This document shows positions 31,779 to 41,245 of a DNA stretch of 64,000 bases, piece after piece. The stretch's first letter is position 1, and the number at the start of each line of letters is the position of its first letter. The notes under the pieces are model-generated. The model worked only from the letters and a program-made list of their open reading frames with translations, did no database searches and was not told the origin of the DNA. Made by a program: the position numbers and the translations under genes. The stretch is from assembly GCA_017303635.1 (NCBI GenBank), contig JAFLCG010000001.1, positions 248,001 to 312,000 of the forward strand. The letters are read 5' to 3'. This DNA comes from Anaerolineae bacterium. Its GTDB lineage: Bacteria > Chloroflexota > Anaerolineae > Aggregatilineales > Phototrophicaceae.

Positions 31779-32495
31779 GTGAAACGCTATCTAATCTATG
31801 GCATCGCCTTCATTTTGTTCCTGAGTCTGGGTGTAAGTGCCTGCCAGGCTGCTGGGTTAACTTCGACAACCCCAACTGTCTCTCAATCCAATACGTCGTC
31901 GCTGGCCTTTTCGTCGGTGAGCGATGTTGCCCATACCCCGTCCTGGAAACAGGTGGATGCGGATGGTGTGCTGCTGGGGATCGGCGTTCCGCTGGGCTGG
32001 TCGGCGCACCGCGCCCAGGCCGGGTTGCTCCTGGCCGAACGGTCTGCGCCGATTGGTGAGGACTCCAACACTGCTGGGATGGAATTACATATCTTCGTCT
32101 CGCGGATGGAGCAGTTTGAGGGCTTTACGGACTCAGTCGAGAATCCGGCGCTCCATGCCTTGCGGCAGGTAGTGGGGGATAATGACCTGATCGGCAATGT
32201 GCTGGCGACCGAACCGCGTTCTTTTGAGTGGGATAGCCATCCCGCTGCCTACTACCTTTTGAGTGATGGGCGGGATAGCCTGGGTGTGGTCATTGGCTTC
32301 GCGCTTGAGGCGTCCGAGCGTTTGGTTGTCCTCAATCTGAGCGCCCCCAAAGACCAGCGAGAAGCCATCCGGGGACGACTGTATGAACTGCTGACCGGCT
32401 TCACTGTCAACGGGGATGAACTGAATCCGGATGCGTTGGACGCGATTCCGGATTCACTGGCCTTTCCAGATATCGAAGCCACCAATAACACCTGA
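31779..32495 (+). CDS. Predicted lipoprotein, function unknown
   Basis: About 239 residues from a GTG at 31779. The signal YLIYGIAFILFLSLGVSAC has a lipobox (VSAC), so Cys22 would be lipidated. The mature part begins with a Ser/Thr-rich linker. It then has a folded domain with LGIGVPLGWSAHRAQAGLLLAER, a strand-rich middle, and RLVVLNLSAPKDQREAIRGRLYELLTGFTV near the end, a layout resembling PsbP-like or DcrB-like lipoproteins, but not close enough to name. An extended -10 (TGCTATGAT, 31734-31742) lies upstream. Its stop is four bases from the convergent EamA gene, with no terminator between. Confidence 0.65.
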   Translation: MKRYLIYGIAFILFLSLGVSACQAAGLTSTTPTVSQSNTSSLAFSSVSDVAHTPSWKQVDADGVLLGIGVPLGWSAHRAQAGLLLAERSAPIGEDSNTAGMELHIFVSRMEQFEGFTDSVENPALHALRQVVGDNDLIGNVLATEPRSFEWDSHPAAYYLLSDGRDSLGVVIGFALEASERLVVLNLSAPKDQREAIRGRLYELLTGFTVNGDELNPDALDAIPDSLAFPDIEATNNT

Positions 32496-32499
32496 GCCT

Positions 32500-33444
32500 T
32501 TAGCTCTTGGCCTCGACAGTCGCGGGTGTCCGGCGGAATAAATCTCCAAAACGCAGATTGACGACGCCGATGCCCGCCAGAATGAGGATCGCTCCGATCA
32601 GCAGGCGGGCATCAACGGCTTCGTTCAGGAAAATAGCCCCCAGGGCCAGGCCAACTGCCGGGACGATGTATGTGACCATCGACCCCCGCGCGGCACCGAT
32701 GACTTTGACCATTGGGTAGAACATCAGGTAAGCCAGGAAGGTGTTGACCAGGCCCAGGGTGATGACAGCAAACAGTACATTGCTGTGCATTTCCCAGGGG
32801 GCTACTACGGCCTGACCACCCGCCAGCGGCGCGATCAGCATCAGGATGCCGGTGACGATGGCCGCGGTGGTCATGGCTCCAGCGGCGGCGACGACCGGCT
32901 CCATCCGCTTGGAAATGACCTTGCGCGTATAGACTCCGCCGAAGCCGTAACACAGCGAGGCTGCGATCACGGCTAGCTGCCCGGCCAGGCTGCTGGTCTG
33001 GATGCCACCGGCTTCCCAACTGCGGCTCATCAAAACGCACACCCCCACAAAACCGACCACCAGCCCGGCGACCTTTTTCCAGGTGATGCGTTCATCGGCA
33101 AAGGTGAAGTGCGCCACGATCAGCGTAAAAAAGGCTGCACTGGATTGCAGGACGGCAGCCAGCCCGCTGTCTATACTGGTTTCCCCCCAGGTGATGAGGG
33201 CGAACGGAAAGACGGTGTTAACCACGCCCAGGATGACCAGATCCCGGATGCTTTGAAAATCGGCCTGAAACTTTAATCCCCGGAGCCAGGCGACGAGGCC
33301 GAGTCCGATGGCGGCGATGACCGTGCGGATGAAGACGAGTTGGAAGGGACCAATCTGTTCGACCCCTACGCGGATGAACATGAAGGATGAGCCCCAGATG
33401 AAACCCACCAACCAGAAGCTGATCCATGCCTGCTGTTTGCTCAT
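32500..33444 (-). CDS. EamA-family (DMT superfamily) transporter
   Basis: The likely start is an ATG at 33444; 314 residues. It shows ten hydrophobic segments in two EamA repeats: WISFWLVGFIWGSSFMFIRVG starts the first and SLAGQLAVIAASLCYGFGGVYTRK the second. The GSSFMFIRVG and VTYIVPAVGLALGAIFLNE segments are typical of the family. Members export amino acids, purines or other metabolites across the cytoplasmic membrane; the substrate here is unknown. A hairpin at 33476-33502 separates it from the upstream 33577 gene. Confidence 0.9.
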   Translation of the reverse strand: MSKQQAWISFWLVGFIWGSSFMFIRVGVEQIGPFQLVFIRTVIAAIGLGLVAWLRGLKFQADFQSIRDLVILGVVNTVFPFALITWGETSIDSGLAAVLQSSAAFFTLIVAHFTFADERITWKKVAGLVVGFVGVCVLMSRSWEAGGIQTSSLAGQLAVIAASLCYGFGGVYTRKVISKRMEPVVAAAGAMTTAAIVTGILMLIAPLAGGQAVVAPWEMHSNVLFAVITLGLVNTFLAYLMFYPMVKVIGAARGSMVTYIVPAVGLALGAIFLNEAVDARLLIGAILILAGIGVVNLRFGDLFRRTPATVEAKS

Positions 33445-33475
33445 AGATGAACCTGTTCCCCCGTAAAACGCAAGA

Positions 33476-33502
33476 AAGGGTGACTTTTGCGGAGTCACCC
33501 TT
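33476..33502 (-). terminator. Terminator of the 33577 gene
   Basis: AAGGGTGACT pairs with AGTCACCCTT across a 7-base loop; TTTCTT follows on the minus strand. Confidence 0.7.
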
Positions 33503-33576
33503 AGTTGTGCTTAGCATAAATTGAGTCGAACGGATGTGTCAATCCGCTGGTGCTAGATGGTTGTAAATCGCCGGAC

Positions 33577-34032
33577 TTAACGCCTGGCGGGCATGGTCAG
33601 CATGGAGCGTGACGGAATAGTCTCATCCGGCTGGATCTCGGCGTTGGCCTGCATTTCGCGGTAGAGCTGGATGACAGTCAAGGCTTCGTCTGTATCATCC
33701 GCCAGTCGGTAACGGTTGGCCAGTGTTGGATAAATTTTGTCGAACATGGTTACAAAGGACTTCACAACTCGATCCGCCCCGACGATCACCGTAATGCCAT
33801 GATTGGAACGGCTGCGCTGCAGACCATTCCGCAGGTGGGTAATGATCGGGCCTTCGGGCAGCGGTCGGCTGTGTTTCAGATCGATGATGCCATCAATGCG
33901 TTCCGGTGCGATGGAATCAGCGATGTCGTTGGCGGCTGCCAGCGACTCATATAATTCAGGCCAGTCCCATCGTCCCACACAGCGCAGAATGCATACCTTC
34001 GGCTCGACATACCACTCAAGATTGACAGCCAT
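33577..34032 (-). CDS. STAS/SpoIIAA-like hypothetical protein, 151 aa
   Basis: The pattern suggests an alternating alpha/beta protein: LEWYVEPKVCILRCVGRWDWPELYES, then RIDGIIDLKHSRPLPEG, GITVIVGADRVVKSFVTMFDKIYP and RYRLADDTDEALTVI. The opening strand-helix and the IDGIIDL strand recall the SpoIIAA-like / STAS fold found in Chloroflexota signalling proteins. No phosphorylatable Ser in a clear DS(x)G context is seen, so a switch function is unproven. There is no signal peptide. It is transcribed alone. Confidence 0.6.
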   Translation of the reverse strand: MAVNLEWYVEPKVCILRCVGRWDWPELYESLAAANDIADSIAPERIDGIIDLKHSRPLPEGPIITHLRNGLQRSRSNHGITVIVGADRVVKSFVTMFDKIYPTLANRYRLADDTDEALTVIQLYREMQANAEIQPDETIPSRSMLTMPARR

Positions 34033-34167
34033 GATGAACTCATACTTTCATGATCGAACGTATTTACATCGTAGAGGAAATTGACGCGAAACACAACGTG
34101 ACTAAAACGAAATTTTTGTAAATATTTGACGTTGTGTCTACTTTGTGTCCAGCCTTGATGGTTCCCG

Positions 34168-34695
34168 CTAATTGGCTTCATCAGCGGCTTGCAGCCGTTG
34201 CAAAGGCTCGATCAAGGGGTGTCCGATGTGTTGAGCGGCTGGTTCCTGATGATGGGCCGCCAGCCAGATGGCATCGGCAGGCGCGCCCGCTTCCCGGAGA
34301 AGCGTCGCGCTCCATGCGGGATGGTGGTAAGCGACCACCAACGGGCGGATGAGCGGATTGGCCGGGTTGCCTTCCCGCAGACGCCGTGCCAGTCCCGGTG
34401 CCAGCGAACGAATTAGCACGCCCACAGTCTTCTGTAGGGTATTGGTCGGGTAGCGGATTTTGCCACAGTCATGGAGCAGCGCCGCGATCGCCAGCGCCGG
34501 GAGTGTCTCGCCACTCGCCAGCACCCCGCGCAGCACATGCAGGCTGTGCAGTTGTTCACTGCGCCGCAGTTGCTTGAACAGGGCGAGCAGCGCCGGGGTG
34601 GTGAGGTAGCGCGCCGCTAGTGCAACATCAACCGGTTGGGTGAAGGCCAGGAGCGCCCGCAGCCCTTGCCGCAGGCGTTGCTGAGGGGGTGTCAT
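34168..34695 (-). CDS. HD-domain phosphohydrolase-like protein
   Basis: A 175-residue protein. The central part shows the HD pattern: HSLHVLRGVLASGETLPALAIAALLHDCGKI, with the HD pair in LLHDCGK, then VVAYHHPAWSATLL and WLAAHHQEP, which carry later metal-site His residues. HD proteins hydrolyse phosphodiesters or nucleotides using divalent metals. With no fused sensor domain the substrate is open. It lies nine bases downstream of the M50 peptidase gene and is likely co-transcribed. Confidence 0.78.
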   Translation of the reverse strand: MTPPQQRLRQGLRALLAFTQPVDVALAARYLTTPALLALFKQLRRSEQLHSLHVLRGVLASGETLPALAIAALLHDCGKIRYPTNTLQKTVGVLIRSLAPGLARRLREGNPANPLIRPLVVAYHHPAWSATLLREAGAPADAIWLAAHHQEPAAQHIGHPLIEPLQRLQAADEAN

Positions 34696-34704
34696 ACAAA
34701 ACTG

Positions 34705-35412
34705 TCAGAACGGAAAGCCAAATAACCAGAAAGTTAGGCGAAAGGTTGGCTCGCTGATTGCTGTTCCCAGTGGATCAAATCCCGGAATATTGGCGAAGCC
34801 AATGACAATCAGGACGATGAGGACAATCTGCGAGTTTTGAGCGTTGCGTTCCCACCAGCGCGCCATATCTGGCGGAAGCAGGGTAAATACAATTCGCCAG
34901 CCATCAATGGGGAAGAACGGCATCAAGTTAAAGACAAACGTCAGGACATTCCAGAAAACCATCTGCCCCAAGAGTAATGCTAACGCATCAACCGGGCTTT
35001 CAATAGTGCCCTGAAAAACGACTTCGAAGATGCGGAGCGGATTGACATTTAATAACCGCAGCAGGAGTGATGCTACTATCGCCAAGAGGAGATTACTCAA
35101 TGGCCCTGCTGCAATAGATGCGAGATAACCCCAGCGTGGATTCCGCATACGGTACGGACTTATCGGTGCACTAAACCCTAAAATACCAAAACCCAACACT
35201 ACAAACATTAGGAACCCTGGCCAGAAAATATGGACCATGGGGTTGAGCGTGAGATGTCCGGTACGGGCTGGTGTCGGGTCGCCCATCAGATGGGCAATAT
35301 AGTTATGAGCAAACTCATGGAGGGTCATTCCCACCAAGACAGCGACTAGAATAGCAATTGCCATCTGGATCGTCAGGTTGGGCATCAATAACACAGGCGG
35401 CTTCTCCCACAT
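34705..35412 (-). CDS. Site-2-protease-like M50 membrane metallopeptidase
   Basis: About 235 residues from an ATG at 35412 (another ATG lies at 35385; neither has a good ribosome site, and a TATACT -10 box at 35431-35436 is close upstream). Six hydrophobic segments are visible. The zinc motif HEFAH (about 32-36) lies in the first helix. The second metal motif, in FNLMPFFPIDGW, matches the NxxPxxPxDG pattern of group III site-2 proteases. GHLTLNPMVHI and GPLSNLLLA also fit. The enzyme would cleave substrates inside the membrane, such as anti-sigma factors; the target is unknown. Confidence 0.85.
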   Translation of the reverse strand: MWEKPPVLLMPNLTIQMAIAILVAVLVGMTLHEFAHNYIAHLMGDPTPARTGHLTLNPMVHIFWPGFLMFVVLGFGILGFSAPISPYRMRNPRWGYLASIAAGPLSNLLLAIVASLLLRLLNVNPLRIFEVVFQGTIESPVDALALLLGQMVFWNVLTFVFNLMPFFPIDGWRIVFTLLPPDMARWWERNAQNSQIVLIVLIVIGFANIPGFDPLGTAISEPTFRLTFWLFGFPF

Positions 35413-35525
35413 CAGCTGATGATGGCTTGGAGTATAACATAAGCTTGCTTGCGCATCGCGCAAATTGACTTTTGCCACCACCAACCGTACAGTAACCGGG
35501 ACGTATTCGCTTGGTGAAGATCTGT

Positions 35526-37004
35526 ATGCGCCTGATCCGCCTGTTGATCCTCGGTATAGTCCTCATCGCCCTGCCGGTACTGGCGCAGGAAGTGACCCCC
35601 ACGCCGGATTCCGGTGGGGTTAATTACGGCGGGCTCATCACCGGGCAGATTAATAACCAGACTCCCCGCGCCGTCTTCTTCTTCGATGGGCTGCGCGGCG
35701 AAGTCATCTCTCTCAAACTGCGGGCCACCAGCGGCGACCTCGACCCGGTGCTGAAAGTGATTGATGTCAACGGTGACGTGGTCATCAACCGGGATGATAG
35801 CAATGGCTCCCGCGATGTGGTGGTGGGGGCGCTCAACCTGCCGCGCAGCAGTCGTTACTACGTCATCATCGGGCGCTTTGGTTACGGTTTAGGCAGTACC
35901 AGCGGGGATTTTGAACTGGATATTCAGCGCATCGGTGTGAGTTCCGCCAGTGGCAGCGCCTTGCGCGTGGGCGACTCGGTCATTAACCGGGTTGATGACC
36001 TGAATCCCGCGCTGTTTTACAGCTTCCGCGCCGAAGCGGGCGAAATTCTCGATATCCGCATGATCCGCGACTCGGGCGACCTCGACCCCTATCTGCAAGT
36101 GGTTGATAGCAGTTCCTTCCTGATTGCCGATAATGACGATGTGCCCGGTTCTGGCCTCAACGCCGAGATCAACAGCCTCGTCATTGACCGCAGCGACACC
36201 TATATCATCATCGCCACCCGCTACGGGCAGGCGGCAGGCACCTCCAGCGGGCGATTTGTCCTCAGCCTGGATCGCGCTGATGGCAGCGGGCGCGGTAATT
36301 CCCCGCAGACTGCCATCCCGCTGGCCTTTGGGGCCGTCGTGGAAGATGAAATCAGTTCTTCCAACCCGATCAAGTATCTGCGCTTTGAGGCGCAGGCGGA
36401 TGACATCATCGGCCTGCGGATGACGCGCACCAGCAATACCCTGGATGCCTTCCTGGCGATCACTGATGCGGACCTGAACGAATTGGCTACCGTGGATGAT
36501 GCTCTCGGCAGCCAGAATGCCGTCATTGATGACTTCCGCGTGCCTGCCGATGGTGTCTACTATGTGATTGCGACTCGTTCCGGGCGCGAGAACGGCACTA
36601 CCACCGGGCGCTTCCGGTTGGAGTATCAAGCCCTGGGTAACGCCTTTGATGGTGTCCCGGCAGAGGCGCAGCGCATCGCCTATGGCACCACCGTAACCGG
36701 GCGTATTGATGACATCACGCCGCAGGCGCTCTTTGCCTTCTACGGCACGGAAGGCGATGCCATCACCGTCTCCCTCAACCGGGGTGATGGCGATCTTGAC
36801 CCGGTAGTGAGCATCCTCAGCGGCGATCTGATTGAACTGACGCGGGATGATGACAGCGGCGGTGGGCAGAACTCCCGCATTGCCCGTTATGTGGTGCCGC
36901 GCAGCGGTTTGTATTACATCCGAGCCGCCCGTTATGACGGGGTGGATGGCAACCGCAACACACAGGGCAGCTTTGTGCTGGTGTTAGCCCGTACGCCTGC
37001 ATAA
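35526..37004 (+). CDS. Secreted protein of four tandem PPC domains
   Basis: The preferred start is an ATG at 35526 (GAAG six bases upstream; a GTG at 35514 is possible); 492 residues. After a signal peptide (LLILGIVLIALPVLAQ) there are four repeats of about 110 residues. Each has G-x-I-x-(N/D)-x-TP or LNP, then GDLDPVL or LDAFLAI, then DD, then YY(V/I)IIA(T)R and TxGRF. These are pre-peptidase C-terminal (PPC) domains, beta-sandwiches that bind substrates or polysaccharides. No catalytic domain is attached, so it is a binding or structural exoprotein. Its 3' end faces the AT-rich TIR gene with 12 bases between. Confidence 0.85.
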   Translation: MRLIRLLILGIVLIALPVLAQEVTPTPDSGGVNYGGLITGQINNQTPRAVFFFDGLRGEVISLKLRATSGDLDPVLKVIDVNGDVVINRDDSNGSRDVVVGALNLPRSSRYYVIIGRFGYGLGSTSGDFELDIQRIGVSSASGSALRVGDSVINRVDDLNPALFYSFRAEAGEILDIRMIRDSGDLDPYLQVVDSSSFLIADNDDVPGSGLNAEINSLVIDRSDTYIIIATRYGQAAGTSSGRFVLSLDRADGSGRGNSPQTAIPLAFGAVVEDEISSSNPIKYLRFEAQADDIIGLRMTRTSNTLDAFLAITDADLNELATVDDALGSQNAVIDDFRVPADGVYYVIATRSGRENGTTTGRFRLEYQALGNAFDGVPAEAQRIAYGTTVTGRIDDITPQALFAFYGTEGDAITVSLNRGDGDLDPVVSILSGDLIELTRDDDSGGGQNSRIARYVVPRSGLYYIRAARYDGVDGNRNTQGSFVLVLARTPA

Positions 37005-37016
37005 TTTGTATGTAAG

Positions 37017-38654
37017 CTAACGTTTAACCAACACATTCTTTATAAAACCAACTACAGCATTTCGCACTTTCTCATCTGCTGCCAGTTTACCTAAGCCAAC
37101 CCCAAGTTCTGTATACACTTTTGGATCAATCGGTTCCCTAATACCTCCTTCGCGCCTATGTTGACTAATCTGCGATTCTATTTTCTTGATTTCTTCTTCT
37201 TTTAGCCTTATCTCTTGTAAAGTGATTTGTCGTTTGTTGATACGTCTTCTTTCTAACCAAGAATATGACAAAAATGGGACAATACAGTTGATTGCTATTC
37301 CAGCGGCCAAGGATGACAAAAAATTAGGGGGAGTTGCATTGGAGTCGGTATCGATTTGTATTTGACTCGCCGCAATCAATAAAGCTACACCTACTACCAA
37401 ATATCCTGCTACAACTTTCCCAAGCGATCTAAGTGATCCTACAACGCGATTGGCTTCCTTTCTAAGAACCGCGATTTCTTGCTCAATTCTTCCTTTCTCT
37501 ATCTCTAACTGAGTTATCATACCCTGGTTGCGATTAGCAAGAGCTATTTTTTCACGCCGGAGACGCTCACGTCCATCTCGATCCTTTTGCGCCTGTAATT
37601 CCCGCTGTTCACGAATAATCCGCCTGTAACTCGATTGCGTTTCAGTTTCCCTTTGCTTGCGCTCATCTTCTGTTACCTTACTTGTATAATAGTCTTGATG
37701 AACTCCCATATTTAAGGAACGAGCTATGTTTTCTGGATCACCGTAATATGGGGCTTTTTCGTAAAGCATTTTCAATTGTTCAATAGCTGCTTCTGGTCGA
37801 TTAGCCAGAACGCAATTTTTCGCGTTTTCGTAGTACCATGAATTTTCGTTATGAAGGACTGCCAGCTTTCGTCGTTTTGCAGCTTCACGGTTTCTGGGTT
37901 GATAACGGAGAACTTCGTCCCAAGATTTGATTTCGCGTCCCCAATCGCCAAGTTGACAAGCTTCGTTGGCTAACTCCGTGAATCGCTTTACACGGATAGG
38001 AAGTAATTCTTCATTCAGCTTCATTAGCTGGCGTGAAAGGTCACCATTTCCAAACTTAGGATTAATTTCATAGAGTTTCGTCCAATAGCGTGCTGCCCGA
38101 TCCAAATCTGCTTGATTTTTTGCTTCGGCCCCTGCAACAAACAAGTCGTTCTCTGAAGGTTTTGGCTTAACTGGGGCGGGTATGGGTGTAAAGAGTTCTT
38201 CATTTGCAGGGACTTCAGGAATAATTACCAGGGGAGCCATTTCAGAGAGTACTGGTACAGGCTGGATCAGTTCCAATGCTGCAATTAACCGATTCAGGCT
38301 TTCTTCAAATGAGTTCTTGATAAAGTCGATATACTGGAATGGACTCAAGAGAAGAGAAATTTGAATATCTTCGAACATTAATGGGATGATGGTTTTTTTG
38401 AGGTTAATAGCATATTGCCATTCAGAACGTACATAGTGAGAAGTATTTGATGCTGACGATACTATCAAAATGAATGCATGACATTCTTGAATTGCTGTCT
38501 GCAATTCTATCTCCCAAACTTGCCCCCCTTGCAATTTACTTCTATCAATCCAAGCATCAAATCCCAATCTGTTCAACTCAATTTCTAGCCGATCCGCTTG
38601 TTCCATGTCCTGACGCGAATAGCTAATGAAGACACGTAAGCGCTGACCAGCCAT
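37017..38654 (-). CDS. TIR-domain protein with helical repeats, coiled coil and two membrane helices
   Basis: The start at 38654 has AAGGAG about eight bases upstream; 545 residues. N-terminal TIR domain (1-120): RLRVFISYSRQD, GFDAWIDRSKLQGG and SHYVRSEWQYA, where Glu78 sits at the usual NAD-hydrolase catalytic position. Next is a TPR-like helical region (about 180-320), with LDRAARYWTKLYEINPKFG and PEAAIEQLKMLYEKAPYYG. A basic/acidic coiled coil follows, then two membrane helices (about 412-432 and 445-465), a second short coiled coil and a soluble tail. The gene is clearly AT-richer than its surroundings, which suggests transfer. TIR proteins of this build often act in immunity or cell death; that role is inference. 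Confidence 0.8.
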   Translation of the reverse strand: MAGQRLRVFISYSRQDMEQADRLEIELNRLGFDAWIDRSKLQGGQVWEIELQTAIQECHAFILIVSSASNTSHYVRSEWQYAINLKKTIIPLMFEDIQISLLLSPFQYIDFIKNSFEESLNRLIAALELIQPVPVLSEMAPLVIIPEVPANEELFTPIPAPVKPKPSENDLFVAGAEAKNQADLDRAARYWTKLYEINPKFGNGDLSRQLMKLNEELLPIRVKRFTELANEACQLGDWGREIKSWDEVLRYQPRNREAAKRRKLAVLHNENSWYYENAKNCVLANRPEAAIEQLKMLYEKAPYYGDPENIARSLNMGVHQDYYTSKVTEDERKQRETETQSSYRRIIREQRELQAQKDRDGRERLRREKIALANRNQGMITQLEIEKGRIEQEIAVLRKEANRVVGSLRSLGKVVAGYLVVGVALLIAASQIQIDTDSNATPPNFLSSLAAGIAINCIVPFLSYSWLERRRINKRQITLQEIRLKEEEIKKIESQISQHRREGGIREPIDPKVYTELGVGLGKLAADEKVRNAVVGFIKNVLVKR

Positions 38655-38803
38655 GTGACTGCACTCCTTCAATGAAGCTATGATGAACACTATCGTAGAA
38701 ATATACTATTTAACTAGTGTTGCTGCCAAGTTGAGTACATTCTGTATATAACACATATGACCTAAAGAATATTAGTATGACAAAGTTAGGCACAAAAAGT
38801 AAT

Positions 38804-38829
38804 GGAAGGTGCAGAACACTACACCTTCC
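38804..38829 (-). terminator. Terminator of the carboxypeptidase Taq gene
   Basis: GGAAGGTG pairs with CACCTTCC across a 10-base loop, in an otherwise AT-rich gap (38655-38872) that holds no other feature. Confidence 0.6.
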
Positions 38830-38872
38830 AGATATACTCGATCTAAGTATTTGATCTAGCACGTTTTGTACT

Positions 38873-40381
38873 TTACTGAATCCCGTACAATTCCCCGTAT
38901 TTGGTCTTCAAATACTGGATATACGGCCCGATGCGGAGTTGACCGCCGGTCACACGCTCGGTCAGTTCGCTGGCGGAAAGCTTACTGCCATGGGTGTAGA
39001 TATTGGTCTTCAACCAGGTGTGCAGCGTATCGAACTTCCCCTGTGCGATCTCTGCCGGGATCGAGGGATGCGCTTGCAGCGCGGCGCTGTAGTACAGGCC
39101 GCTTAGAATGTTGCCCAGGGTATAGCCCTGGAAAGCCCCGCCGATGTTGAAGGTGTACCAGTGGACATCCTGCAGGACGCCGTCCTTATCGCTCGGTGCG
39201 GTCACACCCAGGTCATCCATATACCGCTGGTGCCAGGCTTCCGGCAGATCCCGAATATCCAGCTTGCCTTCCAGCATTTCCAGTTCCAGATCGAAGCGCA
39301 GCATGACGTGCAGGTTATAGGTCACTTCATCGGCATCCACGCGGATGAGCGATGGCTGTACCTTGTTGATGGCACGGTAGAAAGTATCCACCGATACCCG
39401 GTTCAGTTGATCGGGGAAGGTTTGCTGCAGCGCCGGGTAGAAATGTTCCCAGAAGCCCCGGCTGCGCCCGACGATGTTTTCCCACAAGCGGGATTGGCTT
39501 TCGTGTACACCCGCCGAGGTGCCGGTCGCCAGGGGTGTCCCGGCTAGACCCTGGTCAATACCCATCTCGTACAGGGCATGACCGCATTCATGCAGGGTGC
39601 TGAACAATCCGTCGCCTAGGTCATGTTCGTTGAAGCGCGTGGTGATGCGGATGTCGCCAGGGCCAAAGCGGATCATGAACGGGTGATGCGTCTTGTCCTG
39701 GCGGCCTCGCTCGAAGTCATAGCCGTAGCGTTTGATGACCATCTCACCAAAGGCCTTCTGCTGGTCCTCCGGGTAGAAGGCCCGCAGGCAGGAGTCATCT
39801 GTCAGCGGCTTGGCCGTGATGGCCTTGACCAACGGCACCAGTTCCGCCCGCAGTTCAGCGAAGATGCGGCGGATATCCGCCGCCTTCATGCCGTAGTCCT
39901 GGTTATCGACCAGCGGGTCCGCGATATGGTCGTAGCCGGGGAAGAAATCCGCCAGTTGGCGGCTCAGGTCGAGCGTCTGTTCCAGCAGTGGGCGTACCCG
40001 GTTGAAATCATTGGCCGGGCGCGCTTCCGTCCAGGCCGTGTAGGTCGTGTTGAAGTGCTGGCTCATCTCGGCCATAAACGTCGCTGGGACTTTGACGGCG
40101 CGTTCGTACTGGCGGCGCGTCACGCGGATCAGGCTGGCATCGTCCGAGTCGTAGGGGAGTCCTTCGCCGTAAGCCCGCAAATCATCCAGCAGCTTGCCGA
40201 TCGCCGCATCCGTGAACTTCTCATGCGCCAGCCGCGTCAGCGTGCCAAGCTGCCGACCACGGGCTGACGCCCCGGCCGGGGGCATATAGGTGGCCTGATC
40301 CCAGTAGAGGACCGCACCGGCATATTGCAGATCATCGACTTCCAGCAGGCGAGTTTTCAGTTCAGCCAGTTTGTGCTCCAT
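38873..40381 (-). CDS. Carboxypeptidase Taq (M32 metallocarboxypeptidase)
   Basis: 502 residues, the normal family length. The zinc motif HECGH lies in STLHECGHALYEMG near residue 261. HESQSRLWENIVGRS supplies the third ligand Glu and the family signature, and IRVDADEVTYNLHVMLRFDLE is also characteristic. The N-terminal AVLYWDQATYMPP and the C-terminal GGAFQGYTLGN match M32 throughout. It is a cytoplasmic, metal-dependent enzyme that trims C-terminal residues except proline. It stands alone. Confidence 0.95.
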   Translation of the reverse strand: MEHKLAELKTRLLEVDDLQYAGAVLYWDQATYMPPAGASARGRQLGTLTRLAHEKFTDAAIGKLLDDLRAYGEGLPYDSDDASLIRVTRRQYERAVKVPATFMAEMSQHFNTTYTAWTEARPANDFNRVRPLLEQTLDLSRQLADFFPGYDHIADPLVDNQDYGMKAADIRRIFAELRAELVPLVKAITAKPLTDDSCLRAFYPEDQQKAFGEMVIKRYGYDFERGRQDKTHHPFMIRFGPGDIRITTRFNEHDLGDGLFSTLHECGHALYEMGIDQGLAGTPLATGTSAGVHESQSRLWENIVGRSRGFWEHFYPALQQTFPDQLNRVSVDTFYRAINKVQPSLIRVDADEVTYNLHVMLRFDLELEMLEGKLDIRDLPEAWHQRYMDDLGVTAPSDKDGVLQDVHWYTFNIGGAFQGYTLGNILSGLYYSAALQAHPSIPAEIAQGKFDTLHTWLKTNIYTHGSKLSASELTERVTGGQLRIGPYIQYLKTKYGELYGIQ

Positions 40382-40486
40382 GCGGCGCTCCTTGTGAAGA
40401 TGGACAATCAGAGTTCCCTACGAGCATACCTTTCCACGCCGTAAATGGTAGGGGCCGTTCCCCGGCTGTAGTGGTTTATGTGGAAC

Positions 40487-40567
40487 AGGACTTACGCAAA
40501 ATGCCGAATTGCGTAGGGGCGGATATACGGCGAAGACGCCTAATCCGCCCGTGATTGCGTAAGTCCT
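40487..40567. mobile_element. MITE-like palindromic element, copy 1
   Basis: An 81-bp element with perfect 13-bp terminal inverted repeats, AGGACTTACGCAA and TTGCGTAAGTCCT. Inside is a second stem GGGCGGAT/ATCCGCCC with inner GGCG/CGCC. It has no coding capacity. Termini of the GGACTTACG type are common on small non-autonomous elements. A relative lies at 45247-45325. Confidence 0.7.
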
Positions 40568-40641
40568 ATGGAAATTGCGCCATGTGAACATTTGTGCTAT
40601 GCTTGCCTGCAAATTCACCTGCTGCTTGAAGGAATCCGCTC

Positions 40642-41241
40642 ATGAGAAAAGTCATTGTCATCTCACACATCACCCTGGATGGAGTCCTGCAAGCGATGGG
40701 CGGGCCAGAGGAAGATACCAGCGATGGCTTTGCCTATGGCGGGTGGATCGCTCCCTATTCGGATGACATGCTTGGATCTGTGATACGGAGGGAGATGAGT
40801 CTGCCCTTTGATCTGTTGATCGGGCGCAAAACCTTTGATATTTGGGAGCCCTACTGGCCGCGCCATGCGGATATCTGGCCCGGTGTGAACACCGCCACCA
40901 AGTACATTGCCTCGAATACGCTCACGTCCAGCGAATGGCAGCCTACCGTGTTTTTAAGCGGCGATATTGCGGAAAAAGTCAGCCAGCTCAAGCAGCAGCC
41001 CGGTCATGACCTTCATGTCTACGGCAGTGGCAACTTCCTGCAAACCCTCTTCAAGCATGATTTGGTCGATGCCCTCTGGCTCAAGATCTATCCCCTGACG
41101 TTGGGCGCTGGAAAACGTTTGTTTGCGGGCGGTTCCATCCCGGCGGCCTTCAAGGTGACCGCCAGCCAGGTCTCCCCCAAGGGCGTCATCATCGTGAACT
41201 ACGAGCGTGACAGCGCCGTGACGATTGGGAGTCAGGGGTAA
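40642..41241 (+). CDS. Dihydrofolate-reductase-like / RibD C-terminal domain protein
   Basis: 199 residues. It begins [19 protein letters not shown], the usual opening of this family, then [37 protein letters not shown], and [37 protein letters not shown], which is the NADPH-binding part of the fold. The proteins are small NADPH-dependent reductases related to RibD/YyaP/YwjB; the actual substrate is unknown. A PepE-like gene follows four bases later, so both are probably on one mRNA. Confidence 0.88.
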   Translation: MRKVIVISHITLDGVLQAMGGPEEDTSDGFAYGGWIAPYSDDMLGSVIRREMSLPFDLLIGRKTFDIWEPYWPRHADIWPGVNTATKYIASNTLTSSEWQPTVFLSGDIAEKVSQLKQQPGHDLHVYGSGNFLQTLFKHDLVDALWLKIYPLTLGAGKRLFAGGSIPAAFKVTASQVSPKGVIIVNYERDSAVTIGSQG

Positions 41242-41245
41242 ACTC

